A stretch of DNA of 64,000 nucleotides. It comes from JBHYGK01 sp051859045. Lineage in GTDB: Bacteria; Pseudomonadota; Gammaproteobacteria; Xanthomonadales; Xanthomonadaceae. The notes under the pieces are model-generated. The model ran no database searches and had not been told where the DNA came from. It saw only the letters and a list, made by a program, of their open reading frames with translations. The position numbers and the translations under genes were made by a program. Of the stretch, positions 31,343 to 39,966 are shown piece after piece; the stretch's first letter is position 1, and every line of letters starts with the position of its first letter. The stretch spans positions 62,001-126,000 of the forward strand of contig JBHYGK010000045.1 of NCBI GenBank assembly GCA_051859045.1. The letters run 5' to 3'.

Positions 31343-33414
31343 AGGCCCTGTGGACCGAATTCCTGGCCGGCCGCCGCGAGCTGGCGCTGGTGGCGGGCGT
31401 GATCGCCATCCTGGTGATCCTGTTCGCCCCCATCCCGCCGCAGCTGCTCGACGTGCTGCTGGTGCTCAACCTGAGCACCTCGCTGCTGATCCTGCTGATC
31501 ACTTTCTACACCGTCACCCCGCTGAACTTCTCGACGTTCCCCTCGCTGCTGCTGATCGCCACGCTGTTCCGGCTGGCGCTCAACATCAGCTCCACCCGCC
31601 TGATCCTCGAGCACGGCTATGCCGGCGAAGTGATCGGTGCGATCGGCGAGCAGGTGGTCGGCGGCAACTACATCGTCGGCTTCGTGGTGTTCCTGATCCT
31701 GGTGGTGGTGCAGTACGTGGTGGTCACCAACGGCGCGCAGCGCGTGGCCGAGGTGGCGGCGCGCTTCACGCTGGACTCGATGCCCGGCAAGCAGATGGCC
31801 ATCGACGCCGACATGAACATGGGGCTGATCGACGAGCACGAGGCGCGCCGGCGTCGCGCGCTGATCGAGAAGGAAGCCAACTTCTACGGCGCGATGGACG
31901 GCGCGACGAAGTTCGTCAAGGGCGACGCCATCGCCGGCATCGTGATCATCCTGATCAACATCGTCGGCGGCCTGGCGGTGGGCATGATCCAGCTCGGCAT
32001 GGGCTGGACCGAGGCCGTGCAGCGCTTCACCCTGCTGACCGTGGGCGACGGCATCGTCACCCAGATCCCGTCGCTGGTGATCGCCGTGGCCACCGGCATC
32101 ATCATCACGCGCGCGGCCACCGACGCCCAGCTGGGGCGCGAGATTTCCCGCCAGGTGCTGGGCATGCCGCGCACGCTCGGCATCGTGGCGTTCACCCTGG
32201 TGCTGATGCTGCTGATGCCCGGCATGCCGAAGTGGCCTGTCGCGCTGGTACTCGCGGGCACGGTGGCGCTGCTGGTGATGGCGCTGCGCAAGTCGGCGGA
32301 GGACGTGGCCAAGGACGTCGCGGAGGCCGAGGCCACCGCGCAGGGCCCGAAGGCGCCGCCTGCCGACGACATCCAGGCACTGCTCCGGATCGACCCACTG
32401 GAACTGCGGCTGGGTCGTGCGCTGCTCGAGGCCTTGGCGACGCCGGGGTTGGACGTGCGCGAGCGCGCGGATGCGTTGCGCCGCCAGTTCGCCCAGGACT
32501 GGGGCGTCGTCCTGCCGAAGCTGCAGGTCTCCGAGCTGATGGGCGCGGCCGGCGAGCGCTACGAGCTGTGGGTGCAGGGGCACCGCGCCGGCCATGGCGA
32601 GCTCGTGCCCGATGGCATCCTCGCGATCAACCCAGGCGGCCAGCGTCCCAAGCTCGACGGCCGCGAGACCCGCGATCCGGCCTTCGGGCTGCCGGCCCTG
32701 TGGATCACCCAGGACCAGCGCAGCTTCGCCCGCGGCGCCGGCTACACCTTGGTGGACGCCGAGACGGTGCTGATGACGCACCTGGGCGAGCTGTTCAAGC
32801 GCCACGCGCCCGAACTGCTGACCCGCGCCGAGGTCGAGAAGCTGGTCCAGCGCGTGCGGGCCACCCAGCCCTCGCTGGTGGACGAGCTGGTGCCCGGGGT
32901 GCTGTCGCTGAGCGACATCCAGAAGGTGCTGCAGCAGCTGCTGCGCGAGCAGGTCAGCCTGCGCGCGATGGACACGATCCTCGAGGTGCTGGTGGATGCC
33001 GGCAAGGGCCTGAAGGCCACCGACGACCTGGTGGAGCGCGTGCGCGAGCGCCTAGGCGCGGGCATCTGCCAGCGGCTGGCCGACGGCCAGGGCGAGCTCC
33101 ATGTGCTGACTCTGGCCCCCGAGTTCGAGCGCCAGCTGCTCACCCAGCTGCGCGCCAGCGAGGGCCGCGGCGCGCTGATCAACGACCTCGCCCAGCTCGA
33201 CGGCTTCCTCAAGGCCATGGCCAAGCAGGCCGACGCGATGATCGCCCGCAATCTCACTCCCGTGGTGCTGGCGCCCGCGCCGCTGCGGCGTTCGCTGCGC
33301 CAGCTGGTGGCGCGGTCCTTCCCCTACGTGTCGGTGGTGGGCGTCAACGAAGTTCCCACCTCCACCGTCGTGCGCACCTTCGGCAGCCTCCAACCCGCCG
33401 CCGCCGCGGCCTGA
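31339..33414 (+). CDS. flhA: Export gate protein FlhA
   Basis: A 691-residue protein, the usual FlhA length. It has eight N-terminal membrane helices (e.g. LALVAGVIAILVILFAPIPP and IIVIIL-like segments). The conserved FHIPEP-type loop region includes NFSTFPSLLLIATLFRLALN, RFTLDSMPGKQMAIDADMN and ALIEKEANFYGAMDGATKFV (quoted in pieces). The C-terminal domain, which docks chaperone-substrate complexes and forms the nonamer ring, is complete, ending with SYEV-like TVVRTFGSL. GTG start inside the flhB stop. FlhA is the energised core of the export gate. Confidence 0.95.
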   Translation: MKALWTEFLAGRRELALVAGVIAILVILFAPIPPQLLDVLLVLNLSTSLLILLITFYTVTPLNFSTFPSLLLIATLFRLALNISSTRLILEHGYAGEVIGAIGEQVVGGNYIVGFVVFLILVVVQYVVVTNGAQRVAEVAARFTLDSMPGKQMAIDADMNMGLIDEHEARRRRALIEKEANFYGAMDGATKFVKGDAIAGIVIILINIVGGLAVGMIQLGMGWTEAVQRFTLLTVGDGIVTQIPSLVIAVATGIIITRAATDAQLGREISRQVLGMPRTLGIVAFTLVLMLLMPGMPKWPVALVLAGTVALLVMALRKSAEDVAKDVAEAEATAQGPKAPPADDIQALLRIDPLELRLGRALLEALATPGLDVRERADALRRQFAQDWGVVLPKLQVSELMGAAGERYELWVQGHRAGHGELVPDGILAINPGGQRPKLDGRETRDPAFGLPALWITQDQRSFARGAGYTLVDAETVLMTHLGELFKRHAPELLTRAEVEKLVQRVRATQPSLVDELVPGVLSLSDIQKVLQQLLREQVSLRAMDTILEVLVDAGKGLKATDDLVERVRERLGAGICQRLADGQGELHVLTLAPEFERQLLTQLRASEGRGALINDLAQLDGFLKAMAKQADAMIARNLTPVVLAPAPLRRSLRQLVARSFPYVSVVGVNEVPTSTVVRTFGSLQPAAAAA

Positions 33415-33434
33415 GCCTCTCGCGAACCGATCCC

Positions 33435-34118
33435 ATGACCGACGCCATCACCTCGCTCACCCGCCAGCTCGGATTCGACATGCAGGCCCTCTCGGCCCTG
33501 AGCCAGAACGTGGCCAACGCCTCGACGCCGGGCTACCGCGCGGTCCGCGCGCTGCCCGCCTTCGACGCGCACCTCGGTGCTGCCGCCGAGGCCCGCCTGC
33601 ACCACGACGCGAGCGAAGGCCGGCTGATGCCGACCGGGCGCGGCCTCGACCTCGCGCTGCGCGGCGAGGGCTACTTTGTGCTCGGCAGCGCCGAGGGCCT
33701 GGTGCTCACGCGCGCCGGCGAGTTCCGCCGCAACGCCGCCGGCCAGCTCGCCGACGCGCTCGACCGGCCTGTGCTTTCGCACGCGGGGGCCATCGACCTG
33801 CCGGAGGGCGCCGAGGTGGCCGTCGACGCCGATGGCCAGGTGCGCGTGGACGACGAGGTCATCGCCCGCCTGTTGATCCTCCAGCCCACCGCCACCAGCC
33901 GCCTCGAGCCCGCCGCGGGCGGCCAGCGCCTCGTCGGCGACGCGGTCGCGGCGACCGCGCGGGTAGAGCAGGGTGCGCTCGAGGGCGCGAACGTCGACGC
34001 GGCGCGCGAAATGATCGCGCTCGTCGAGCTCGGCCGCCACGCCGAGTCGCTGCAGCGCGCCATCTCCGCCTACGACCGCGTGCTCGACATCGGCATCAAC
34101 CGCATCGGCGACGCCTGA
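33435..34118 (+). CDS. flgF: Flagellar rod protein FlgF
   Basis: A 227-residue axial protein starting at ATG 33435; the open frame continues upstream through flhA only by chance. The N-terminal helix has the axial-protein motif ALSQNVANASTPGYRA, and the C-terminal helix contains ANVDAAREMIALVELGRHAES. The middle beta domain has GEGYFVLGS and LTRAGEFRRNAAGQL. FlgF forms part of the proximal rod with FlgB and FlgC. It is 20 bases after flhA and 43 before flgG. Its assignment over FlgG rests on position, shorter length and less canonical ends. Confidence 0.88.
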   Translation: MTDAITSLTRQLGFDMQALSALSQNVANASTPGYRAVRALPAFDAHLGAAAEARLHHDASEGRLMPTGRGLDLALRGEGYFVLGSAEGLVLTRAGEFRRNAAGQLADALDRPVLSHAGAIDLPEGAEVAVDADGQVRVDDEVIARLLILQPTATSRLEPAAGGQRLVGDAVAATARVEQGALEGANVDAAREMIALVELGRHAESLQRAISAYDRVLDIGINRIGDA

Positions 34119-34161
34119 CCGCCCCACCTCGTTCCAACGCGCGCCCTCCCGAGGACCCACC

Positions 34162-34926
34162 ATGCTCGACGCCCTGTACATCTCCGCCACCGGCCTTCGC
34201 GCCCAGCAGCAGCAGATCGACGTGATCTCCAACAACGTCGCCAACCTGCAGACGCCGGGCTTCAAGCGCTCGCGCATCGCGTTCGCCGAGATGGCGCTCA
34301 CCCCGATGGCCGGCGAGGCCGAGGGCCTGCCCCAGGCCCAGGGCGCGGGCACTAGCGTGCTCGCGACTCTGCCGGTGATGGAGATGGGCGAGATGCGCAT
34401 GACCCGCAACCCGCTGGATCTCGGCATCAACGGCGGCGGGTTCCTCGAGGTGGTGGACGCCAACGGCACGCTGTTCTACACCCGCGCCGGCCAGCTGCGC
34501 GTGGACGACGAGGGGCATCTGGCCATCGCCGGCGGCCAGCGCCTGGCGTCGGGCCTGCAGGTGCCGCCGGACGCCACCGGCCTGCGCATCAGCCCCGACG
34601 GCGTGGTGTTCGCCACGCTGGGCGGCGACACCGTCGAGACCGAGCTCGGCCGCATCGAGCTGGCCAGCTTCGCCGCGCCCGATGCGCTGCAGGCGGTGGG
34701 CGGGAACCTGTTCGCGGCCACCGCCGCCTCTGGCGAGGCCACCCTCGGCGCCCCGGGAGAGGCCGGCATGGGTCGCCTGCTGCAGGGCTTCCTCGAGATG
34801 GGCAACGTCGACCTGATCGACGAGATGAGCACCCTCGTGCTGGCCCAGCGCGCCTACCAGCTCAACGCCCGCGTGCTGCAGGCCAGCGACCAGATCCTCG
34901 AGACCATCAACAACCTGCGCCGCTGA
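34162..34926 (+). CDS. flgG: Flagellar distal rod protein FlgG
   Basis: A 254-residue axial protein with textbook FlgG ends: LYISATGLRAQQQQIDVISNN then VANLQTPGFKRSR at the N-terminus, and GNVDLIDEMSTLVLAQRAYQL with NARVLQASDQILETINNLRR at the C-terminus (quoted in pieces). The central domain has LGINGGGFLEV and FYTRAGQLRVDDEG. FlgG forms the distal rod crossing the peptidoglycan and P/L rings. The length is close to the usual 260. Its high conservation argues for a working rod structure. FlgA starts 3 bases after its stop. Confidence 0.95.
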   Translation: MLDALYISATGLRAQQQQIDVISNNVANLQTPGFKRSRIAFAEMALTPMAGEAEGLPQAQGAGTSVLATLPVMEMGEMRMTRNPLDLGINGGGFLEVVDANGTLFYTRAGQLRVDDEGHLAIAGGQRLASGLQVPPDATGLRISPDGVVFATLGGDTVETELGRIELASFAAPDALQAVGGNLFAATAASGEATLGAPGEAGMGRLLQGFLEMGNVDLIDEMSTLVLAQRAYQLNARVLQASDQILETINNLRR

Positions 34927-34929
34927 CCG

Positions 34930-35619
34930 ATGCCTGCCCTCGCGCTCCTACTGGCCACGGCGCTCGCCGCCGCCGCGCCGCCGCACACCGCCGCCGACGT
35001 GGTCGGGGCGGCGGAGGCGTCGCTGCGCGCGCGCCTGCAGGCCGAGGGGTTCGAGGCGGAGCTCTCGGCGATGGGCACGCCGCGCCTGCCGCCGCCACCG
35101 GCCGGCGAGGTGGCGCTGGTGCCGGCGCCCGTGGCCGGTCGCTGGCCGCGCGAGCGCGTGGCGGTGCCGGTGGAGTACCGCGTGGACGGCGAGCGCGTGG
35201 CCCGCGTGGTGGTGTGGTTCTCGCTGCGCCTGCCGCGGCATGGCTGGGTGCTGGCGCGCGACCTGCCGCGCCACGCCCGTCCGGACGCCGCCGCGCTGGT
35301 GCTGGCCGACTACGACGCCGCGCGCCTCGGCCACGAGGGCGAGCCGCTGGCGCCCGGGGCGCTGGAGGGCCGCCGCCTGGCCGTCGCCCGCCGCGCGGGC
35401 GCGCCGCTGCGCGCCGCCGACCTCGAGCCGCTGCCCGACGTCGCGCGCGACGAGCCGGTGCTGGTGCGGATGGTCGCGGGGCGCGTCTCGCTGCAGGTGC
35501 CGGGCCGCGCGCTCGGCGAAGCACATATCGGCCAGCGCCTTCAGGTGCTGGTGGAGCACGGCGAAGGCCCGGTCGAGGGCGTCGTCACCGCGAAGGGAGT
35601 GGTGGATGTCGAACGTTGA
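34930..35619 (+). CDS. flgA: P-ring assembly chaperone FlgA
   Basis: A 229-residue periplasmic chaperone for FlgI. The short hydrophobic start ALALLLATALAAAAPP is a signal peptide. The C-terminal SAF/FlgA-like domain is recognised in RRAGAPLRAADLEPLP, GEAHIGQRLQVLVEHGEG and EGVVTAKGVVDVER. The N-terminal half is divergent. It overlaps the start of flgH by 14 bases and precedes flgH-flgI, so all the P/L-ring genes are together. Confidence 0.85.
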   Translation: MPALALLLATALAAAAPPHTAADVVGAAEASLRARLQAEGFEAELSAMGTPRLPPPPAGEVALVPAPVAGRWPRERVAVPVEYRVDGERVARVVVWFSLRLPRHGWVLARDLPRHARPDAAALVLADYDAARLGHEGEPLAPGALEGRRLAVARRAGAPLRAADLEPLPDVARDEPVLVRMVAGRVSLQVPGRALGEAHIGQRLQVLVEHGEGPVEGVVTAKGVVDVER

Positions 35620-36205
35620 GCACGCCCGCCGGGCCCTGCTGCTGGCCTGCCTGCTGGTCCCCTCCGCCGCCTGGGCCCAGGACGGGCGCGGCGACGGCAG
35701 CCTGATCGATCCCGACCGCTACCAGCCGCTGGCGGCCGACGTGCGCGCGCACCGCGAGGGCGACACCCTCACCGTGCTGGTGCTCGAGAGCACCCGCGCC
35801 AGCTCGCGCGCCGGCACCGAGGCGGCCGGCGAGGTGGGCGTGGACATCCGCCTGGCCGACCCGGCAAACACCTGGAGCGCCGGCGCCAACATCGGCGGCC
35901 GCAACCGCGGCGCCGGCGGCACCAGCCGCGAGGGCGAGGTGCGCGCCCAGCTCACCGTGCGCGTGGTGGGCCACGACGGCCCGCTGCTGCGCGTCTCCGG
36001 CGAGCAGCAGCTGCTGGTCAACGGCGAGTCCCAGCGCATCCGCCTCACCGGTCTGGTGCGTCCGCAGGACATCACCGCCGACAACACCGTGGTGTCGAGC
36101 CGGATCGCCGACGCCTCCATCGAATTCACGGGCGAGGGCGTGGTCTCGGAGGCCAGCCGCCGCAGCCTGCTCTACCGCCTGTTCAACTGGCTGAGGCTGA
36201 TCTGA
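35606..36205 (+). CDS. flgH: L-ring protein FlgH
   Basis: A 199-residue protein starting at ATG 35606 inside the end of flgA. FlgH signatures are visible: SLIDPDRYQPLAADVRAHREGDTLTVLVLE, VNGESQRIRLTGLVRPQDI and SRIADASIEFTGEGVV (in pieces), ending SRRSLLYRLFNWLRLI. The N-terminus RRALLLACLLVPSAAWAQ looks like an ordinary signal peptide cut after AWA. A poor lipobox LLAC occurs at Cys15, but the hydrophobic stretch before it is short. FlgH is normally a lipoprotein, so the anchoring may differ here. Confidence 0.92.
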   Translation: MSNVEHARRALLLACLLVPSAAWAQDGRGDGSLIDPDRYQPLAADVRAHREGDTLTVLVLESTRASSRAGTEAAGEVGVDIRLADPANTWSAGANIGGRNRGAGGTSREGEVRAQLTVRVVGHDGPLLRVSGEQQLLVNGESQRIRLTGLVRPQDITADNTVVSSRIADASIEFTGEGVVSEASRRSLLYRLFNWLRLI

Positions 36206-37341
36206 TGCGCGCGACCCTCTCCCTGATCGCGGCCGGCGCGCTGGCGCTGCTGCTGGCCGCCTCGCCTCCCGCCGCCGCCCAGCAGGCCGCCGGCGTGCGC
36301 CTGAAGGACGTCGCCCGCGTCGCCGGCGTGCGCGACAACCCGCTCACCGGCTACGGCCTGGTGGTGGGCCTCGCCGGCACCGGTGACAGCCAGCGCTCCG
36401 AGGCCACCAAGCAGTCGATCGCCAACACCCTGCAGCGCTTCGGGGTGAACATCGGTGCCGAGGACCTGGCCAGCCGCAACGTCGCGGCGGTGATGGTGAC
36501 CGGCACGCTGAACGCCTTCGCCGAGCCGGGCCAGGTGATCGACGTGCAGGTGGCGTCGCTGGGCGACGCGCGCAGCCTCTCGGGCGGCACGCTGATCGTG
36601 ACCCCGCTGTACGGCCCGGACGAGCGCCTGTACGCGCTGGCGCAGGGCGCGATCTCGGTGGGCGGCTACCAGTTCGAGGCCCCCGGGCAGCTCGAGCAGC
36701 GCAACCATCCCACCGCCGGGCGCGTGCCCAACGGCGCCACCATCGAGCGTGCCGCGCCGCTGCTGGCCAGCGGCCCCGACGGCGGGCTCGACGTGCTGCT
36801 GGGCGAGCCCGACTTCACCTCGGCCGCGCGCATCGCCGAGGCGCTGCGCCGCGAGCTGGGCGTCGACGCCCGCGTCGTGCACGCCGGCAAGGTGCGGGTG
36901 GCCGCCGGGGACGTGGCCGAGGACGGCGCGATGGAGCTCATCGCCCGGCTCGAGAACACCATCGTGGTGCCCGACGGCCTGGCGCGCGTGGTCATCAACG
37001 AGCGCACCGGCACCATCGTCGCCGGCGGCGACGTGCGCCTGGGCGCGGTCAGCGTCTCGCACGGCAACCTGCGCGTGGAGATCCGCACCGAGTACCAGGT
37101 GTCGCAGCCCAACGGCCTGCTGATCGAGCCGGGCCCCGGCGTGCGCACCGCGGTGGTCCCGCAGCCGCAGCTGCGCGTCGAGGAGGAGGCCCCGCGCAGC
37201 GTGGGCGTGCCCGCCGGCGCCACCGTCGACGAGCTGGTGGACGCACTGTACGGCGTGCGCCTGTCCACCCGCGACGTCATCACCATCCTGCAGTCCGTGA
37301 AGGCCGCCGGCGCCCTGCACGGCGAGCTCGTCATCCAGTGA
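36205..37341 (+). CDS. flgI: P-ring protein FlgI
   Basis: A 378-residue periplasmic ring protein. Signal peptide LSLIAAGALALLLAASPPAAAQ, then the strongly conserved RLKDVARVAGVRDNPLTGYG, VVGLAGTGDSQRSEATKQSI, ASRNVAAVMVTGTLNAFAEPG and the C-terminal TVDELVDALYGVRLSTRD followed by ITILQSVKAAGALHGELVIQ. FlgI forms the P-ring around the rod in the peptidoglycan layer. Full length. Its ATG overlaps the last base of the flgH stop. Together with flgA and flgH it shows that the structure is meant to cross both peptidoglycan and outer membrane. Confidence 0.96.
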   Translation: MRATLSLIAAGALALLLAASPPAAAQQAAGVRLKDVARVAGVRDNPLTGYGLVVGLAGTGDSQRSEATKQSIANTLQRFGVNIGAEDLASRNVAAVMVTGTLNAFAEPGQVIDVQVASLGDARSLSGGTLIVTPLYGPDERLYALAQGAISVGGYQFEAPGQLEQRNHPTAGRVPNGATIERAAPLLASGPDGGLDVLLGEPDFTSAARIAEALRRELGVDARVVHAGKVRVAAGDVAEDGAMELIARLENTIVVPDGLARVVINERTGTIVAGGDVRLGAVSVSHGNLRVEIRTEYQVSQPNGLLIEPGPGVRTAVVPQPQLRVEEEAPRSVGVPAGATVDELVDALYGVRLSTRDVITILQSVKAAGALHGELVIQ

Positions 37342-37374
37342 TCGCCCCCATGCCCCCGCTCCCGAGGAAGTGCC

Positions 37375-37725
37375 ATGCCCTTTGAGTCCGCCTCCCCCGT
37401 CGACATGGTCCGGCTGGGCCTCGACCTGGCGATGCGCCGCGCCGACGTGGCCGGCCGCAACATCGCGCTCGCCACCCAGCCCGGCGCGACCGCGCAGCGG
37501 CTGGACTTCGCCGCGACCGCTTCGCTGCTCGACGCCTCCCGCAACGGCCTGGTGGCCGGCGCCGACGTGGTCGCCGCGCTGCCCGCGCTCGACACCGGCC
37601 TGGCGGTGAGCCCCGACCTCGAGGTCGCCGAGATGGTGTCGGCCAGCACCGAGTTCCAGCAGCTCGCCGAGGGCCTCAACCGCCACTTCGGCCTGCTGCG
37701 CCTGGCCGTGGCGGCGAGGAGCTGA
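37375..37725 (+). CDS. flgB: Proximal rod protein FlgB (short, divergent)
   Basis: A 116-residue protein assigned as FlgB from its position directly before flgC and from its ends. The N-terminal DMVRLGLDLAMRRADVAGRNIALATQPG is a weakened form of the rod motif, and the C-terminal SPDLEVAEMVSASTEFQQLAEG LNRHFGLLR matches the rod-protein C-terminal helix. It is shorter than typical FlgB (about 135). AGGAAG-like bases precede the ATG at 37375. FlgC starts 2 bases after the stop. Confidence 0.75.
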   Translation: MPFESASPVDMVRLGLDLAMRRADVAGRNIALATQPGATAQRLDFAATASLLDASRNGLVAGADVVAALPALDTGLAVSPDLEVAEMVSASTEFQQLAEGLNRHFGLLRLAVAARS

Positions 37726-37727
37726 GC

Positions 37728-38150
37728 ATGGCCATCGACAACGTCCTCGCGCTTCACCGCCAGGCGCTCGGCTTCGAGCGCGCCCGCCTCGAGGCGGTGG
37801 GCCACAACATCGCCATGGCCAACCAGCCGCTGGCCCCCGGCGCCAGCGCGCAGCTGCACCAGGTCTCGCCGCAGGCGTTCTTCGGCGTGCTGCAGGCCAC
37901 GCCGGCCGACGCGTCCGGCGAGGCCGCCGGCCTGCTGCAGCGCGCGCCCGTCGGCACCCGCACCGTCCACGATCCCGGCCACCCCTGGGCCGACGCCGAG
38001 GGCCGGGTGCACTACCCGGCGATCGACATGGTCGAGCAGATGGGCACGCTGATGTCGGCGAGCCGCGCCTACGAGGCCAACGTCAAGTCGTTCAACACGC
38101 TGCGCCAGATGATCGTGAAGTCGCTCGAGATCGGGGGGCGCAACGCATGA
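37728..38150 (+). CDS. flgC: Proximal rod protein FlgC
   Basis: A 140-residue rod protein. The C-terminal half is clearly FlgC: VHYPAIDMVEQMGTLMSASR, AYEANVKSFNTLRQMIVKSL. The N-terminal LHRQALGFERARLEAVGHNIAMANQP is a divergent version of the usual axial motif (normally with SNNIAN). The middle HDPGHPWADAEGRVHYP resembles the FlgC DPNHPdAdaeGYVyyP block. ATGA overlap with fliE at 38147-38150. Confidence 0.88.
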   Translation: MAIDNVLALHRQALGFERARLEAVGHNIAMANQPLAPGASAQLHQVSPQAFFGVLQATPADASGEAAGLLQRAPVGTRTVHDPGHPWADAEGRVHYPAIDMVEQMGTLMSASRAYEANVKSFNTLRQMIVKSLEIGGRNA

Positions 38151-38482
38151 TCGAGCCGATCGCGGGGATCCAGGCCGGCCTCGGCCAGGGCATCGTCCAG
38201 CCGCTGGCGCCGATCGGCGCCGCCGGCGGCGTCGGGCCGGCGGGCGCGGCCCAGGGCATCGCCGGCAGCTTCCTCGGCGCCGTGCAGGGCGCGGTCGTCG
38301 ACGTCGACGGCCGCATCGGACGCGCCGAGGGCCTGCTGCGCGCGGTCGCGGCCGGCGAGGACGTGCCCACCCATGAACTGATGATCGCCTTCGAAGAGGC
38401 GCGGCTGTCGCTGCAGACCGCCGTCGAAGTCCGCAACCGCCTCGTCGAGGCCTACCAGGACATGCTGCGGATGCAGCTGTGA
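38147..38482 (+). CDS. fliE: MS-ring/rod junction protein FliE
   Basis: A 111-residue protein. The C-terminal half is typical of FliE: GEDVPTHELMIAFEEARLSL QTAVEVRNRLVEAYQDMLRMQ (in two pieces), while the N-terminal half is glycine/alanine-rich and variable. FliE joins the FliP/FliQ/FliR gate and MS ring to the proximal rod. It starts within the flgC stop (ATGA) and its stop overlaps the GTG of fliF. Confidence 0.92.
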   Translation: MIEPIAGIQAGLGQGIVQPLAPIGAAGGVGPAGAAQGIAGSFLGAVQGAVVDVDGRIGRAEGLLRAVAAGEDVPTHELMIAFEEARLSLQTAVEVRNRLVEAYQDMLRMQL

Positions 38483-39966
38483 CGATGACCATGAATGCGT
38501 TCAACGAATGGCGCGCCGGGATGGCGCCCTCCAGCCTCGTCGGCCTCGCAGCCGGCGGCGTGCTGATCCTCGCGCTGGGCGCGGGCCTGCTGTGGTGGGC
38601 GATGCGCGAGGACTACGCGCCGCTGTTCAGTGACCTGGCCGATGCCGACGCCGCCGAGGTGGCCGCCGCGCTCGACGAGGCCGCGGTGCCGTATCGCATC
38701 AGCGACGACGGCCGCCTGATCGAGGTGCCGGCCGCGCAGGTGCACCGCACCCGCATGCGCCTGGTCGGTGATGGCGTGCCGAGCGGCGGTCACGTCGGGC
38801 TGGAGCTGTTCGACGAGTCGGACTTCGGCGTCACCGAGTTCGCCCAGCACGTGAACCTCCAGCGCGCGCTGCAGGGCGAGCTCGAGCGCACCATCGGCAC
38901 GCTCGAGGGCGTCGAGGCGGTGCGCGTGCACCTCACCCTCAGCCGGAGCTCCGGCCTGCTGCGCGACCGCGATCCGTCGAAGGCGTCGGTGGCGCTGCGC
39001 GTCACGCCCGGCGCCAGTCTCGGCACCCGCCAGGTTCTGGGCATCCAGCGCCTGGTCGCCGCGGCGGTCGACGGCCTGCCGCCCGAGCAGGTGGTGGTGG
39101 TGGACCAGCAGGGCCAGTCGATCGGCGGCTCGGGCGCGGCCGGTGGCGGCCTCCAGCTGGCCTACCAGCTCGACGAACAGGCCGCGATCGAATCCCGGGT
39201 GCGCGCCCGCGTGGCCGACCTGCTGGCGCAGGGCTATCCCGCGGACGCGTGGCGGCTCGCCGTCGACGTGCAGTTGAACTTCGACAGCGTGCGCGAAGTG
39301 CGCGAGATGCCGGTGGCCACGGGCGCCGACGGCGCCTCGCTGGTGCTTCGCCAGCGCACCAACGCCACCCGGATGGGCGGCGGCAACGGCGTCGCCGCCG
39401 CGCCCGAGCGTGGCCAGGAGGGCGAGGACGTCGAGTACGCGCTCGGCCGCGACAGCGAGGAAGTCACCCGCGCGCCGGGCCGGATCGAGCGCATCACCGT
39501 GGCGCTGCTGCTGTCGACGCCGCTCGCCGAGGGCGAGGCCGAGCGCCTGCGCCAGCTGATCGAGGCCGCCGTGGGCCTGCGCGCGGAGCGCGGCGACCGG
39601 CTCGAGATCGTCAGCCTGGCCGGCGAGGTGCCCCGTGCGGCCGTGATGCCGGAGGGCGACGCCGTTTTCACCGACGAGGCCGATGGCGCCGAGGCGCCTG
39701 TGGACGCCGCGATCGCCCACGATGACGCCGAGCCTGCGACGCCGGCGGGCCTCCCGGCCGCCGCGCGGCGTGCGGAGCCCGCCCCATGGACCCTCCCCGG
39801 CGGCCTCTGGCCGTGGGCTGGCGGGCTGGGCATGGTGCTCCTGCTTGCCGTGCTCGCGATCGCGCTGCGCGGCGGAGACCGCCGCACGCGCCTGACCCCC
39901 GCCGAGCGCGATCAGGCCCTGCAGCGCGTGCGCGCCTGGCTCGACGCGTCCGGAGCGCAGCCGTGA
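38479..39966 (+). CDS. fliF: MS-ring protein FliF
   Basis: A 495-residue protein, somewhat shorter than the usual 530-570. First membrane helix LAAGGVLILALGAGLLWWAM, followed by the ring-building motif domain (APLFSDLADADAAEVAAALD, PYRISDDGRLIEVPAAQVHR), LQRALQGELERTIGTLEGVEAVRVHL and AVDGLPPEQVVVVDQQGQ. The second membrane helix is GLGMVLLLAVLAIAL. The short cytoplasmic tail (ERDQALQRVRAWLDASGAQP) keeps a trace of the FliG-binding helix. GTG start overlapping fliE; ATG at 38485 or 38491 is possible. The stop overlaps the next gene (GTGA). Confidence 0.93.
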   Translation: MTMTMNAFNEWRAGMAPSSLVGLAAGGVLILALGAGLLWWAMREDYAPLFSDLADADAAEVAAALDEAAVPYRISDDGRLIEVPAAQVHRTRMRLVGDGVPSGGHVGLELFDESDFGVTEFAQHVNLQRALQGELERTIGTLEGVEAVRVHLTLSRSSGLLRDRDPSKASVALRVTPGASLGTRQVLGIQRLVAAAVDGLPPEQVVVVDQQGQSIGGSGAAGGGLQLAYQLDEQAAIESRVRARVADLLAQGYPADAWRLAVDVQLNFDSVREVREMPVATGADGASLVLRQRTNATRMGGGNGVAAAPERGQEGEDVEYALGRDSEEVTRAPGRIERITVALLLSTPLAEGEAERLRQLIEAAVGLRAERGDRLEIVSLAGEVPRAAVMPEGDAVFTDEADGAEAPVDAAIAHDDAEPATPAGLPAAARRAEPAPWTLPGGLWPWAGGLGMVLLLAVLAIALRGGDRRTRLTPAERDQALQRVRAWLDASGAQP

